Shown piece after piece: positions 1 through 10,761 of a stretch of DNA of 64,000 nt. The position numbers and the translations under genes are program-made. Below the pieces are notes generated by a model that was not told the origin of the DNA, searched no databases, and saw only the letters and a list, made by a program, of their open reading frames with translations. This DNA is from Cafeteria roenbergensis (Eukaryota > Sar > Bigyra > Bicosoecida > Cafeteriaceae), in the NCBI GenBank assembly GCA_008330645.1, contig VLTN01000002.1, positions 682,001 to 746,000 on the forward strand, given 5' to 3'. Within the stretch, counting starts at the first letter, position 1. Each line of letters starts with the position of its first letter.

Positions 1-709
1 TCGCCCACGGCGCCCCAATCGACAACGGGGGCCTCCTGCTTCGTCTGGCTCATGCTCTCCACACCAGCTCCGATCCCAGCGTCGATGTCCCCCGACCGAA
101 TGGCGTTGGCCACGTGCATCACGGCCTGCAGCCCGGACGAGCACTGCCTGTTCACGGCGTGGATGGGAACGGACGCGGGGAAGCCAGCCTGAAGCTGCGC
201 CAGTCGGCTCATGTCAGCCCCTGCGCCAGGGTGCTGAACGTTGCCTGCAGGGGCGCGGGGACAAGGGGCGGAGCGGGGGGGTGGGTGCGGGGACTTGGCT
301 CCAGCGAGGCGCTTCGCCGCTGGCGCACGTAACCTCCTCCCGGGCCTCGAGCGCACCAGCAGCACCTGCCCGCATTCCCTGCCTCACCGACGCAGATGTC
401 GCCGATGGCGTGCATGGGGACGCCCGAGCGCGACTGCGCTTCCTTCAGGACCGTCGCGAGCAGCACGTCGGGCGTCGTGTCCTTGAAGGCCCCACGGCGC
501 GCCTTCCCGATGGGCGTGCGAACCGCAGCGATGATCAGCACATCGTCAAAGCTCGGTGGCGCCCCTGCCTGCGTTGTCGACTTTGCCCTCGACGGGCCCG
601 GTGCGGCCGCAGATCCTAGATGGCGAGCCAGCGCCTCGACGCGGGACGCCGCGGCGTGCGCCCGCAGCGCCTCGGCGCCCTCCGTGAGCACTACGCGAGA
701 CTCTGCCAT
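1..709 (-). CDS. ACAA1: Peroxisomal 3-ketoacyl-CoA thiolase, 5' part
   Basis: Thiolase of peroxisomal beta-oxidation: it splits 3-ketoacyl-CoA with CoA to give acetyl-CoA and a shortened acyl-CoA. Exons 709-388 and 244-1; the intron runs from GTGAGG to CTGCAG and the phases agree (codon G|GC). The start Met is followed by RVEALARHL at residues 23-31, an exact PTS2 peroxisomal signal (R-V-x5-H-L). The family core follows: RTPIGKARRGAFKDTTPDVL, GDICVGNVQHPGAGA across the splice, and NRQCSSGLQAV, whose Cys142 is the expected acyl-accepting nucleophile. The last visible residues are VVDWGAVG; the catalytic His/Cys region of the C-terminal half lies beyond the left edge. PTS2 together with the GRGGFKDTTPDELL-type motif separates it from mitochondrial and cytosolic thiolases. 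Confidence 0.93.
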
Positions 710-1032
710 GCCGCGGCCCGGGTGTGCCGTGTCAGCCGACCCCGGCAAGGCGACCTGTCCGCGCGCGCCGAGACCTGTTCGGAGAGCGGCTCTGCGAGTC
801 GCCACTGGGGTTGCTGTTGAGCCTTGCCCCCGATGATTCCGAGCCATTGCGTGGTGTCGCGCGTGAGTGAGCGAGGGGAAGGGGGGATGTTTGCCCATAT
901 CCGTTGGACGCAAAGGGTGTGTGTGTGCACAACAAGCCAGGCGCACCTTCAAACCATTTGCACGTCGAGCCGACGGGTCGGCCGCGAGCGCTGCACACAA
1001 CGCAATCACTGTCTCACGCACTGGAGCGGCGC
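710..1032. other. Intergenic, thiolase promoter side
   Basis: Lies upstream of the minus-strand thiolase start and downstream of the kinesin stop. It contains a short GT-rich run near 917-930 but no recognisable gene, RNA or strong promoter motif. Confidence 0.5.
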
Positions 1033-4000
1033 CTACTTTCGCACCGGAACCTTGAGCTTGGGCGCCGTGAAGGCCTTGCCGCCGATACCGCCGATGGACA
1101 GCGGGGCGCGCATGCCCGTCATGGCCGCGCGCACCGGCGCGAGCAAGGCCTTGCTGGAGCCCCGGGCTGCCTTCGAGGCGCTGGCCTTGGTCGCGCTCTG
1201 CTTGGTAGCGGAGGCGCCCAGGAGCTGCCCGTTGTCCGACGTTGCAGCGAGCCGACGCCGGCCTGGCCGCGCGGTGAGAGCGTCCAGCTCCTGGGCGTTG
1301 AACACGGCCGCCGATTGGGCCGCGGCAGGAGTCCCCGCCCCCTCGGCAGCCGGCGTGTCAGCTGGCAAGGCGGGCCCATCGGGCCCGGCGGGTGCTGCGC
1401 GAGCCTTGCGAGGGCGCTTCGACTTGGAGGTCGCCGCGGCCTTGCCCCGGCCCGATGGCCTGCTCTCCTCCTCGTCGCTGTCGTCCTGAGCGGCGGCATG
1501 CTTGCGAGAGGCGCGGCCGGAAGCCTTGGCGGGCGCAGACGCCCCAGCAGCAGCCTGTTCTGGCTCCTCCTGCCGCTCCGACTCCGCCGCGTCGTCCTCG
1601 CCGCCAGAGTCGCTCCCGTCCATCGCCTCTGCGGGACGCTTGGCCGTCCGCCGACCCTTCCGCGCGCCGCTGCGGGCCGGTCCCGCGGCCGCCTTGGCCG
1701 CCGCAGCGACTGCCGCAGTGGCGGAGGCGAGGGCGCTGGTCTTGCGGCCAGAGGTGGCCCGCGGGGCGGCTGCTGCTGCCCGCGCCGCCGCGCCCTTTCC
1801 CCGGGAGGATGCCCGGGCCTGGGCCGCCTCCCTGGCACGCTGCGCTCTGGCAAGCGCCCGGCGGGTGATCGCTGTCGTTTGGGGCGAGGGAGAGTCGAAG
1901 CCCGGAGCGGCGGCGCCGCCAGCTGCCTTGGCCGGAGTGGAGGACGAGAGTCCGGTGCTTGCCGTCGTGTCGTGCTCCGTCGGGGCGAAGCTCGTGTCCG
2001 AGTCGGAAGCCGCAGAGGCCGCGCCGGCAGCCCTGCTCGCCGCAGCCGCAGCCGCAGCAGCCGGCGCCGCCGCGAGCTCTGCGCGCGAACCCGCCGATGC
2101 CGCCGGCGAGAATGGCAGCGATGCTCCTGCTGGCGACATCGCCCGCAGCGACGGGGACGGCGCCATGCCCAGCGACGACGGGGCGGGCGAGGCGCTGCGC
2201 CCCGTGCCGGGCCGCGTCGCCCTCCTGTCCTTGCCCCGGCGATGCCCGTTGGCGCCACCATCGCTGTCGCCGTCAGCGTCGCTGTCCTCGGCGCGCCGGT
2301 CCCAGGCCCCGCCCTTTGCGGTGGTGTGCCTGCGGCCGCGCTGCTCGCGCTTCGAGGCCCGCCCCGCAGCGGCGCCGCTCGTTGCCCGTCTCCCAGACCC
2401 CCGCGCGGCTCGTCCAGAGCTGCCCTTGGCTGGGCCGCCCGCTGCCAACGCTGCCTGCGCCGCAACTGGCCCGGAGGTCTCCGGCGCCACCGGCGCCAGC
2501 AGCCGGTTGGCCTGCAGCGTCCCGAACGCGCGATCCATGCCCGCAACGTGAGCCGCCTCGCGCGCCTGAGCGACGGCCGCCTCAAGCCGCGCGTCCACGA
2601 CGCGCTGCTGCGCGAGCGCCGCCGCCTCCGCCTGGCTGCGAGCCTCTGCGGCCTTCTCCAGCGCGGCGGCCTCTCGTCTGCCCGCGTCCTCCAGCCCCGC
2701 CCTCCTTGCCGCCTCCGACTGCGCGATGACGGCGGCCGCGAACTTGGCCACGTAGCGAGTCCTGGTGTCCGCGATGCGGCGGGTGCGCTCCAGCAGCGTG
2801 ATCTGCACCCGCCCCGCAAGCTCCATGGCCTCTCGGTACACAGCCTGCGCCCGCGCCTCGCGCGCCTCTGCGCGCGCCTTGGCGAGCTCAAGCCTTGCGT
2901 TCGCTGCGTCAAGCGCCGCAATGGCCACGATTCGCTTTTGCCGCTTCTCCGCGTCGAGCCGGTACTGCTCCGCCTGGGCCTCTGCCTCGTCCAAAGCGGC
3001 CTCGAGCTCGTCGGCTCTCGCCTCCTCGTCGGCGGCTCGCTCTTCCGCCTCCGCGGCCGCCTCCCGCAGTGCGCGCACGTCCATCCGGCCCTGCTTTGCC
3101 TCCTGCACTGCCTCTGTGAGGCGCTGATGCAGCTGCGGGTCTGCGAGCGTCTCAGCGGCCTCGAGGCGCGCGCGCAGCGCCGCCGTCTCGGCCTGGTCCG
3201 CAAGCAGCGCCTCGCTGCGCGCCCGGGACAGCTCTGCCTCCAGCTCCTCCACCCTGTCCGCGGCGTGCAGCTCTGCCTCGTGGCGGGCCTGGCGGACCGC
3301 CTCGTCCTCAGCGAGCGAGGCGCGCGCGCGCTCGGCCTCAAAGCGCCCGTGCGCCTCTGCAGCCGCGGACCGCGCGGCGGCAAGCTCGTCGCGGAGCTTC
3401 GCCACCTCGGCCTGCGCCTCGTGAACCCGGGCAGTTTCAGCAAGAGTCGAAGCCAGGGCAGGGCTCGTCATGACAGCAGCGTCTGTGGACGAGACTGCCG
3501 CAGCCGCTGCCGCTGCCACAGCCGTCGCGGACAGGGCATCCGCGGCCTGGACGGGGCCGGAGGCAGAGGAGCTGCTCGCGGCCTCGCCTTGCCCCTGCGC
3601 AGCCTTAGCCCCGCTGCTGCTGCTGCTGCTGGGTGGCGAATCTGGTGAGGACCTGACCGGCGTCATCGGGTCCAGGCCGATCTCGCAGGCAAGCGCGCGG
3701 ACAGGGCGCGCCGCCTCCACTGCCTCGTTCAGCTCTGCAGCGCGTTCCTCTGCCGCGGCTGCCGCCGCCTGTGCCTCCTCCGCTTGCTTGGCCTTCTGCT
3801 CCAGGCGCTGCTGCAGCTCCGCCAGCCGCAGCTGCAGTCTCGCCTCCGCCCCGTCGACCTGCGCCTGGGCGGCCTCCAGCCTAGACCGCAGCTCGGCGTT
3901 CTCCTCCGCGGATGCGCTGGCCGCATGCCGCGCCGCCTCAGCCTCCATCGTCTTGGCCTCCGCGCGAATGCGGAGCTCCTCCATAGCCCTCTCCCGCTTG

Positions 4001-6220
4001 GCGTCGTCACCGGACCCGCCTGTACCGGTGAAGTTGGCGGTCACCGTGTTGCGGATCGCACGGGCTCGCTGCGCGTACTGAAGCGTCACGAGGGTTTGGC
4101 GGTAATGGGGGGAGGTGGGCCGCACATGGACCAGCATCACCGTTCGCGCAGACCCGCCGAGGCTGTCTCTCAGCAAAAAGGTCAGCTTGGAGTTGCGGTA
4201 TGGCACCATCACGGGGGCAGTGCCCTTGGCTTCCGCCAGCGTCGAGAGGACATCAGCTGCGGGGCGGCGGCGCAAAGAGCAGTGGGCAAGCGGGCGTCGA
4301 AAGCGCCGGGGGTGCACGGCGGCGGAGCGGCGGTGCGGCGGGGCTGGAACCGGGCAGACATGCACAGTGCGGCGCCGTCGCTGGCTGGCGCCGGCAGGAG
4401 CGCCCGTGCGCCGCCACACTGGCGGCCGCGTGCTGACACGCCCGCTGCGCGCCAGGCAGGCGCTCACCCAGGACGGTTAGGCTGAGGTTGATGCTCTGAG
4501 TCTCGGCAAGCCGGGCTTCGTCGCGCCAGGCGCCGGACATGGACAGCCGCTCCGACCCAGCAAGGTCCACGACGCAAAGCCGACCGAGGCGGACGGGGGC
4601 GCGGCGGCGCCTGCGCGGGCGGCCTGACGCAGTGACTGCGCCCGGCGTTGCAGCGGCGGCGGCGACCGCATCCTCGTCAGCGGAGTCCTTGGCAATGCTT
4701 TCAACGTCGATGATGACGATGGCGTGCGAGCGGGAGGAGTGAGCGTTCAGGTCCGTGGCACCAACGGCGCGGTTTCGCGTCCCCCTGCGAGCAAGCAGCA
4801 GAAGCAGCGAGAGAAAGTGCCACGGAGCCGCTTGGAGCTTGGTCGTGGCTGTGGCGGCAGCACCGACGGGCAACCAGCTGAGAGAGCGTACGCGCGCGCA
4901 CCCTCGCCCATTCCCCCCCCCCACTTCCCCTCCTCTGGCGAGGGCGGATCGAGCACAGGTGCGGCAGCGAGGGCGCGAGTGCAGCCGGCGGGCTCACTCG
5001 GCAACGAGGCGAAGGCAGTCGACCACTGAGGAAACCGGCACTCGCAGGGTCGGAGAGCCTTCCAGGAACACTCCCCGTGACCGGCTCTCCCTGATCGAAA
5101 TCTTGGGGCCACTGGGGGAGTCGCGGTCGGCCATATTCTGCGGCTGGCCCGAGGCGGCGGCGGAGGCGGAGGACGACGTGGCCTCCTCGGCATCCGCTCC
5201 GTTAAATGCGTCGGCCAGGGACCGCGCCGTGGTCTCTGCGCGCACGGCGTCCCCCGCGGCGGCGGACTTGTGAAGCAGGTCGCGGAAGTTGTTGTTGTAC
5301 AGCTCCACGTAGCTCAGGCGCACGGTGAACTCCCGCTCCGCCGCGCGGTCGGCGATGCGCGAGAACAGGGCGGAGACCGTGCGGGCGAGGACGCCGGACC
5401 CGGGGCCGACCGCGCCGCTCGACTCCAGCGCGGCGTCAATGCCGCCCTGCCCCATGATGGAGTGAGTCTTGCCGCTGCCGGTGGAGCCGTAGGCCATGAC
5501 AGTCGCGTTGTAGCCCGACACAACGCCCTCGACAAGGGGCCGCACCTGGGCGAAGACGTCAGTCTGGGTGGCGTCGGGGGCAAACACTCGGTCGAACACA
5601 AAGGGGCGCGCCTCCAGGCGGCCAAGGCCCTGCGCACCCACAAGGCCGATCACACCAACAGCAGGCACGAGCACGCGTAATACGGGCGGGGTCGCGCCTT
5701 GGAGCACCTCACGCCGCACAGGGGCGCGGCAAGGGCGAGCGCGCGGCGGGAGCGCGCGGACGGCAACTCACCGGCGTCCGGCAAGGAGTGCCGCCTCTCA
5801 TCACGCGCATCGCCGACCCTGGCGTGCGCCCCGGCGTGGCAAGGCTGCGGCAAGTACAGAAGAAGCACACGCGAGGGAGGCCGCACACTGCAGCTTGGGG
5901 GGGGCACGGGCAGGGCACAGGCAGTCCTTTCGCGACAGCCGGCAAGGGCGTGCTCTCTCTCACGTCATGACCGAGCGGCGACGAGACTTTGCCATGGATG
6001 CCCGGGGGGTGCCCATCACTCGGGGGGTTCCCGCGACCGTAGCGCGCCGGCCAAGCGCCGCGCTCTCCGCGTCCACCATCGGGCCGGGCGGCAGCAGGCT
6101 CAGGCTCTTGCCATCGCCAACGGGCACCACAAGCGACTCCAGGCCGCCGATCTGCTCGTCCTTGCTCCGGGGCCGGACGCGAAGGAACACCTGGATGCTC
6201 TCCGACTCGCCTGCGGACAT
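1033..6220 (-). CDS. N-terminal-motor kinesin with long coiled-coil and basic tail
   Basis: Microtubule motor ATPase. Five exons: 6220-5964, 5844-5772, 5629-4998, 4784-4468 and 4256-1033. All splice phases agree and give 1500 residues. Motor motifs: IQVFLRVRPRSKDEQ at about residue 9, FVFDRVFAPDATQTDVF, P-loop GSTGSGKTH at about 158, switch I NAHSSRSHA at about 334, switch II VDLAGSE at about 393, then VPYRNSKLTFLLRDSLGG and YAQRARAIRN closing the motor. Two insertions stand out: a basic Thr-Pro segment (about 65-110) before FVFDRVF, partly encoded by a 73-base exon, and about 30 residues between switches I and II. The rest is Ala/Glu/Arg coiled coil (to about 1000) and a disordered Ala/Lys/Arg-rich tail. 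YAQRARAIRN and the organisation recall kinesin-4 chromokinesins, but I cannot fix the subfamily. Confidence 0.92.
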
Positions 6221-6578
6221 TGCCGCACACGACGTCCCTGTCGGCGGCGCAGCGGTGCGGGGGCAGGCTCGCGGGCAAGCGGCAACGGGCGGCAACGGCG
6301 GCGTGCGGCTCTGCCGGAGCAGAGCCTGCAACTTGCAAGCGAACCGTGTTTGCTTCCCGCATGGGCCGGCCGGCCTTCGGGCAGCGCGGCCTGCACTGGG
6401 AGGGCACCTGCTTGCGAGACGCAAGCCGCGCACGAGCGGCGCGGGGAGGGGGCCGTTGGGACCTCGCGCGCGTTGGTGGCAGTTCCGCGGCGCTGCGCCA
6501 CTGCAACACGCAATGCACCAAACACTTGGCGGCGACCTTGCGCCCGCATTCTCGGCCCCTTTCCCTCGTGATCGAGCC
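6221..6578. other. Intergenic between tandem minus-strand genes
   Basis: Separates the stop of the beta-helix gene from the kinesin start. It probably holds the kinesin promoter. No gene, repeat or RNA seen. Confidence 0.5.
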
Positions 6579-9500
6579 TCAAAATTCACCGAGTGACGGC
6601 CGGAATGCGGGTCCAGAGACAATGTCCATAGCGCCCGGGCGCACTGCTACCACGGTCGAAACTGCATCCGGCCTCGGGCAGGCAGGGCCGTCGTCTGACC
6701 CTGCGGGCGCCACCGTTGTCGCGCTGCCCGCGTCCATCGTTGCATAGAGCGATACGGCGCCCCCCTGACCCGCGCTGGTCTGGTGGGCGATGCGGAACAG
6801 CGATGGGGTCGCCTGGGAGAAGCCGGGCGGATACGACTCGTTGCGAGCGAGCGGGCAAGCGCTGCCGCCGAACCCCCAGAGGGCGAAGCGAGAGCCCACA
6901 GGCGGGGCCGACACGAGCAGCGCCGCGAACCGACCGCTGGCCGCCAGCCCGTACACGTCCACGGCCCCGCGGCTGGCCCGGGCCTCCACGCCGGCGTCGG
7001 ACACCAGGCCTTCCACGTGCGTGTGGTAGATCGCTAGGCTGGAGGAGGGCGCCATCCCGCTCACGAGGAGGCCGCGGAAGTCTGGGCCCTGCGCCTCCCC
7101 GCCTGCCGACAGTCCAACCGTGAACAGGCGTGCCTGCCATGCGCTGTCGCCGCCGCCACCGCCGCTGTCGCCGCCGCTCCCCCCCTGCAGCTGTACCAGC
7201 GCCCTGGACGAAGGCCTGCTTGGCGGACAGACCCGCCCGCCGGGGAGCGACACGACTGCGCCGCCCCGACCGCACAGGGGCTGGATCTCGGCGCCCGCTT
7301 GCCTGGTCTGGAAGCCCGCCGCGGGGGCCTTGGGGGACCCTGCACGCGCTCCGGCAGCGCCCATATCGACCCGAAGGGCCGCGGTGCTGTCGCCGCCCGA
7401 GGCCCACACTCTCATCTGCAGCATGGCCACGGTGGCGGGGAGAGAGCCCTGCTGCTGCGGGCCGGCCGCCCGGACTCCGGCTGTCGCGGTGACCAGCCAG
7501 TCCGGTCCCGGGGATGCCGAGGGCAGTGCGACCAGCTGCGTCGAGAATGCTGCTGCCCCCAGCAGCGCGCACCCGCCGGGCAGGACGAGCCCTTGCGACA
7601 GCGCGAACACCCCTCTGCCCAGCACCACGACCCCCGACCCGGCGCCGCCCGCAGGGCACGCTTCGTCAATCGCAGCCTGAAGCGCAGCGCTGTCGTCAGA
7701 CGCCCCGTCGCCCGCGGCAGCGGGGCGCCCGGAGCGGCCAGCCTGCTTGGCGAGCACGGCCCCCGGCCACTCGAACGAGGGGAACGCAGCCGCCCCCCCC
7801 CAGCCGTGCCGGCTAACCAGGGCGGCGGGGGGCGGACCCCCGTTGTCGCTCGTCTCGGCCAGAGGCCGCCACGACTCGTTCCAAGCCGCGTCGGTGAATA
7901 TAAGCCGCGCCGGCAGCGGCTGCCACGCCTGAGCCGACGGCCCGCTTCCCCAAGTCGCCGCCGGCGGCTCGACCGGAACCGCAACTCGGTCGGCAACAAG
8001 CCACTTGTCGGCGGCCGTAGCAGCAGGCAGCGACCACTGCAGCGGGTGCGAAGCGTTTGCAGCCTGCGTGCTTGCCACCAGCGCCGGCCCCTCGCCCCTG
8101 ACCCACACGCCGCTCAACACCACGCTGCGCCTGGTCCACACGGCAGGGGCCTGCGGCGCGCCTCGCAAGCCCCTCGTTGCAGCGCCGATGTCCAACCGTG
8201 AGTCCACGACGGCCAGCTGGCCGAACGCCGGCGCCTCGTCGTCGCAGCGGTCGAAGCCCACCGGGTCTGGGCAGAGCGTCGACGAGGTCAGGCGCTGGGG
8301 CTCGAGCAAGCCGCCTTGCCCGCCGCCCATGGACCGTGCCGCGGCAGCGGGCGAGCAGCCCTGCGTGACGGCGGGAATCCCCCCCCTTGCTCCGTCGCTG
8401 TCGGCGCTGCGGGTCACGGCGGCGCCCACGATTGTCGTGCTCTGCGGTCCGTTCACGATGGCGGCCCCGCACCGCTGGCCGGCGAGCACGAGCCCGCTCA
8501 CCGTGCTCTGCGAAAGCGCGCCCCTGGCGTCAAGGCCCCACGCGCCCCCCTCCACGGTGAGGCCGGCCGTGGCGCCGCCCTCGCCCGACAGCCCCGAAAC
8601 GCCGATGAGGCCGTCCCCCGCCACGACCGACACGTCCTCCAGGCCGGAGCCCGCACCGCCGAGGAGCCTCACACCGACGGCGCCGGGATTTCCGGCACCA
8701 ATGACCACGCGAAGCGACGACACAACTTGGTTTCGCGTGCGCCTCCCGTCCTCCCCGCCCGCCCCGGCGAAGGACACATTCAGCACAGCGCGCGGCGCGG
8801 CCGGGTCCCCGAAGCCCGGGCTCCGAGGGGAGAGCACGATCGCGGCCCGTGCGCCCGGCCTGCTCGGGTCGACCTGCCCCCGCAGGGAGGCAGGGGCGGC
8901 GCCGCCCGGGACCGGCGCGCTCAGCGCGCCTGCGGCGTCGACAGTGGTGCCAGGAAGAATCCTTCCGAACTGGAGAAGCTCAAGGGTGGAAGACACAGAG
9001 TAGTTTCCGATGGGCAGGTAGGGGACCAAGGAGTGGTCGCGCGCCCACGCCACCGCCAGGTTGAGGGCGAGGGTAGCGTCGCGCTTTCCCGTGGGGTCGG
9101 CGCTGAAGGGAGGCAGGGTCACGTCAAGCACGCCCCGGAGCCGTTCGTTCTCCTCGTGCGCGCCGCCGAGCGAAGGCAGCTGCTCGTCGACGAGGGCCCC
9201 GCCCGGGAAGGGCCCCAGCGCGGCAGGGAGGACGCCTCGCGGCAGCAGCGTGGTGGCAGCCCAGTGGTCGATCTGGATGCTGACGGGGGCGGGCTCCTGG
9301 CCGTCGCGCGCGACGGCTGACTCCTCTGCGAAGGACACGGCCGCCATGGCCACGCGGGAGGTTGCCAGCGCAGGGCCCCACTCCGACCACACCAGGCCGG
9401 ACGCGCCGCTGAACGGGGGCAGGGCCCTTCCGCCGCAAGCCAGCTCCACCGTTGCCGTGGTCCAGTCGAGGCTGAGCGCGAGGCTGTCGAGGGCGGCCAC

Positions 9501-10388
9501 CCGGCCGGCCACGCACGCTGCCGGCAGCTGCCACGTGTGAAGCGTCCGGAGCGGCGCGGCGGCCGAAGTGCGGGCCCACAGCTGCACCGACCCGCCAGCG
9601 TCGGACACAGCCAGGTCGAGGCCCACCGCGGCCACGGGCGAAGCGCCCCCGCCGGCGCGGCGGGCTGGCTGGCCGGGCCGGCCGGCCTGGGCCTGCTGCG
9701 GCCCGGAGGCAAGGAGGGTGTCGGCCACGGCCTCGGGCCCCATGCCGGCCGCCAGCCCCAGCAGTGCGGCCCGCATGGCCCCCGGCGCTGCCGCGCCGGT
9801 GGCGTTGACGCTCACGTTGGCCCACGCGTGGCGGGCGGGCTCAGCGAAGAAGCTGAACGCAGGTCTGGAGGTCACCAGCCCGCAAGCGTTGCTCGTGTTT
9901 CCTCCCGTCGGCGCGGTGGCAACGAACTTGGCGTTGCGGTTCAGCGTGCAGGACCCCACGGAGACGAGCGGCGTGTACACGTTCTCGAACCGGTCGGAGC
10001 AGGTGTCAACGATCGGGCACCCCTGGAAGCCGTCCTCGAACAGCAGGGGCCACTGGTCGGCCGCGAGCATGGATCGCATGGTCTGGAAGCCAGCCTCGCC
10101 GTACACAACGTAGTCTCCCGGCGCTGTGGGCAGCAAGCTGCAGTTGCCGTCGGGCGAGCACTGCAGCTTCTGGAAGCTGTCGAACGGCTGAAACGCGATG
10201 CTGCACTGCTCGCAGTGGAACTCAAACGCGCTCGGCCCCTGCCACTCCTGGCCGACGAGCTCGCTTGCGTTGGCGGGTGGCAGAAGCGAGTAGTCGATCC
10301 ATCTCGCGGCCGCGAGAGGGGCCAACAGCGCCGCCGCCGTGAGAGCCACCGCCCGGACCCGCGGGCTCCTGCAAGCTGCCGGGCGCAT
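6579..10388 (-). CDS. Secreted protein with two pectin-lyase-like beta-helix modules
   Basis: Single-exon gene for 1269 residues. An N-terminal signal peptide (RAVALTAAALLAPLAAA, cleavage near residue 27) indicates export. The first 400 residues are Cys-containing (HCEQCSIAF, CPIVDTCSDRF) and of unknown fold. Two segments look like pectate-lyase-3/GH55 beta-helix starts: PIGNYSVSSTLELLQFG (about 455) and GDGASDDSAALQAAIDEACP followed by GVVVLGRGVFAL (about 891-930). Both have the 'D-x-x-A-L-x-x-A-I ... G-x-Y/F' pattern seen where such helices begin. Two helices in one chain is the GH55 exo-beta-1,3-glucanase layout, so a glucan- or pectin-acting surface or secreted enzyme is plausible. Catalytic residues cannot be placed by eye. 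No transmembrane anchor is evident at the C-terminus (RPSLGEF). Confidence 0.75.
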   Translation of the reverse strand: MRPAACRSPRVRAVALTAAALLAPLAAARWIDYSLLPPANASELVGQEWQGPSAFEFHCEQCSIAFQPFDSFQKLQCSPDGNCSLLPTAPGDYVVYGEAGFQTMRSMLAADQWPLLFEDGFQGCPIVDTCSDRFENVYTPLVSVGSCTLNRNAKFVATAPTGGNTSNACGLVTSRPAFSFFAEPARHAWANVSVNATGAAAPGAMRAALLGLAAGMGPEAVADTLLASGPQQAQAGRPGQPARRAGGGASPVAAVGLDLAVSDAGGSVQLWARTSAAAPLRTLHTWQLPAACVAGRVAALDSLALSLDWTTATVELACGGRALPPFSGASGLVWSEWGPALATSRVAMAAVSFAEESAVARDGQEPAPVSIQIDHWAATTLLPRGVLPAALGPFPGGALVDEQLPSLGGAHEENERLRGVLDVTLPPFSADPTGKRDATLALNLAVAWARDHSLVPYLPIGNYSVSSTLELLQFGRILPGTTVDAAGALSAPVPGGAAPASLRGQVDPSRPGARAAIVLSPRSPGFGDPAAPRAVLNVSFAGAGGEDGRRTRNQVVSSLRVVIGAGNPGAVGVRLLGGAGSGLEDVSVVAGDGLIGVSGLSGEGGATAGLTVEGGAWGLDARGALSQSTVSGLVLAGQRCGAAIVNGPQSTTIVGAAVTRSADSDGARGGIPAVTQGCSPAAAARSMGGGQGGLLEPQRLTSSTLCPDPVGFDRCDDEAPAFGQLAVVDSRLDIGAATRGLRGAPQAPAVWTRRSVVLSGVWVRGEGPALVASTQAANASHPLQWSLPAATAADKWLVADRVAVPVEPPAATWGSGPSAQAWQPLPARLIFTDAAWNESWRPLAETSDNGGPPPAALVSRHGWGGAAAFPSFEWPGAVLAKQAGRSGRPAAAGDGASDDSAALQAAIDEACPAGGAGSGVVVLGRGVFALSQGLVLPGGCALLGAAAFSTQLVALPSASPGPDWLVTATAGVRAAGPQQQGSLPATVAMLQMRVWASGGDSTAALRVDMGAAGARAGSPKAPAAGFQTRQAGAEIQPLCGRGGAVVSLPGGRVCPPSRPSSRALVQLQGGSGGDSGGGGGDSAWQARLFTVGLSAGGEAQGPDFRGLLVSGMAPSSSLAIYHTHVEGLVSDAGVEARASRGAVDVYGLAASGRFAALLVSAPPVGSRFALWGFGGSACPLARNESYPPGFSQATPSLFRIAHQTSAGQGGAVSLYATMDAGSATTVAPAGSDDGPACPRPDAVSTVVAVRPGAMDIVSGPAFRPSLGEF

Positions 10389-10761
10389 GGGTCACAAGCC
10401 GCGCGTCTGGGCGTCGCCTGTGCCGCAGTTGGCAGAGTGCGGGGCGGTTGAAGATGACGTCCCGTTCAACTTGCCTCTTGTTCCGCTGGCAAACATCTTG
10501 CTTCCGCCCGCCGCGCAGCGTGTGTGGCGGGGGGGGGCTTTCTGGAGCCACGTGAACACAAACACGGGCGGTTGGTGGCAGGAGCTAACATGCACACACG
10601 GCAGGAAGCACGGGCTCGGACGAGCGTGGCACGCGCGTGCAGTCGGCCGCGAGCAGCACAGCGGCGCGCAGGGGGGCGGGGGGTCAGTTGCCGCGGTGGC
10701 GGCGGCCGCCGCACAGCCTCCAGAGGAGTGAGGTTGAGCGGCGCTCGGCGGGGCGGCCGAC
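10389..10761. other. Intergenic between tandem minus-strand genes
   Basis: Lies between the LCB1 stop and the start of the beta-helix gene. It contains a nine-G run near 10530. No supported gene or RNA. Confidence 0.5.

Noticed and set aside
904-3648. A 914-codon plus-strand frame
   Set aside because: Antisense of the kinesin tail; Arg/Ser/Gly-rich without any domain.
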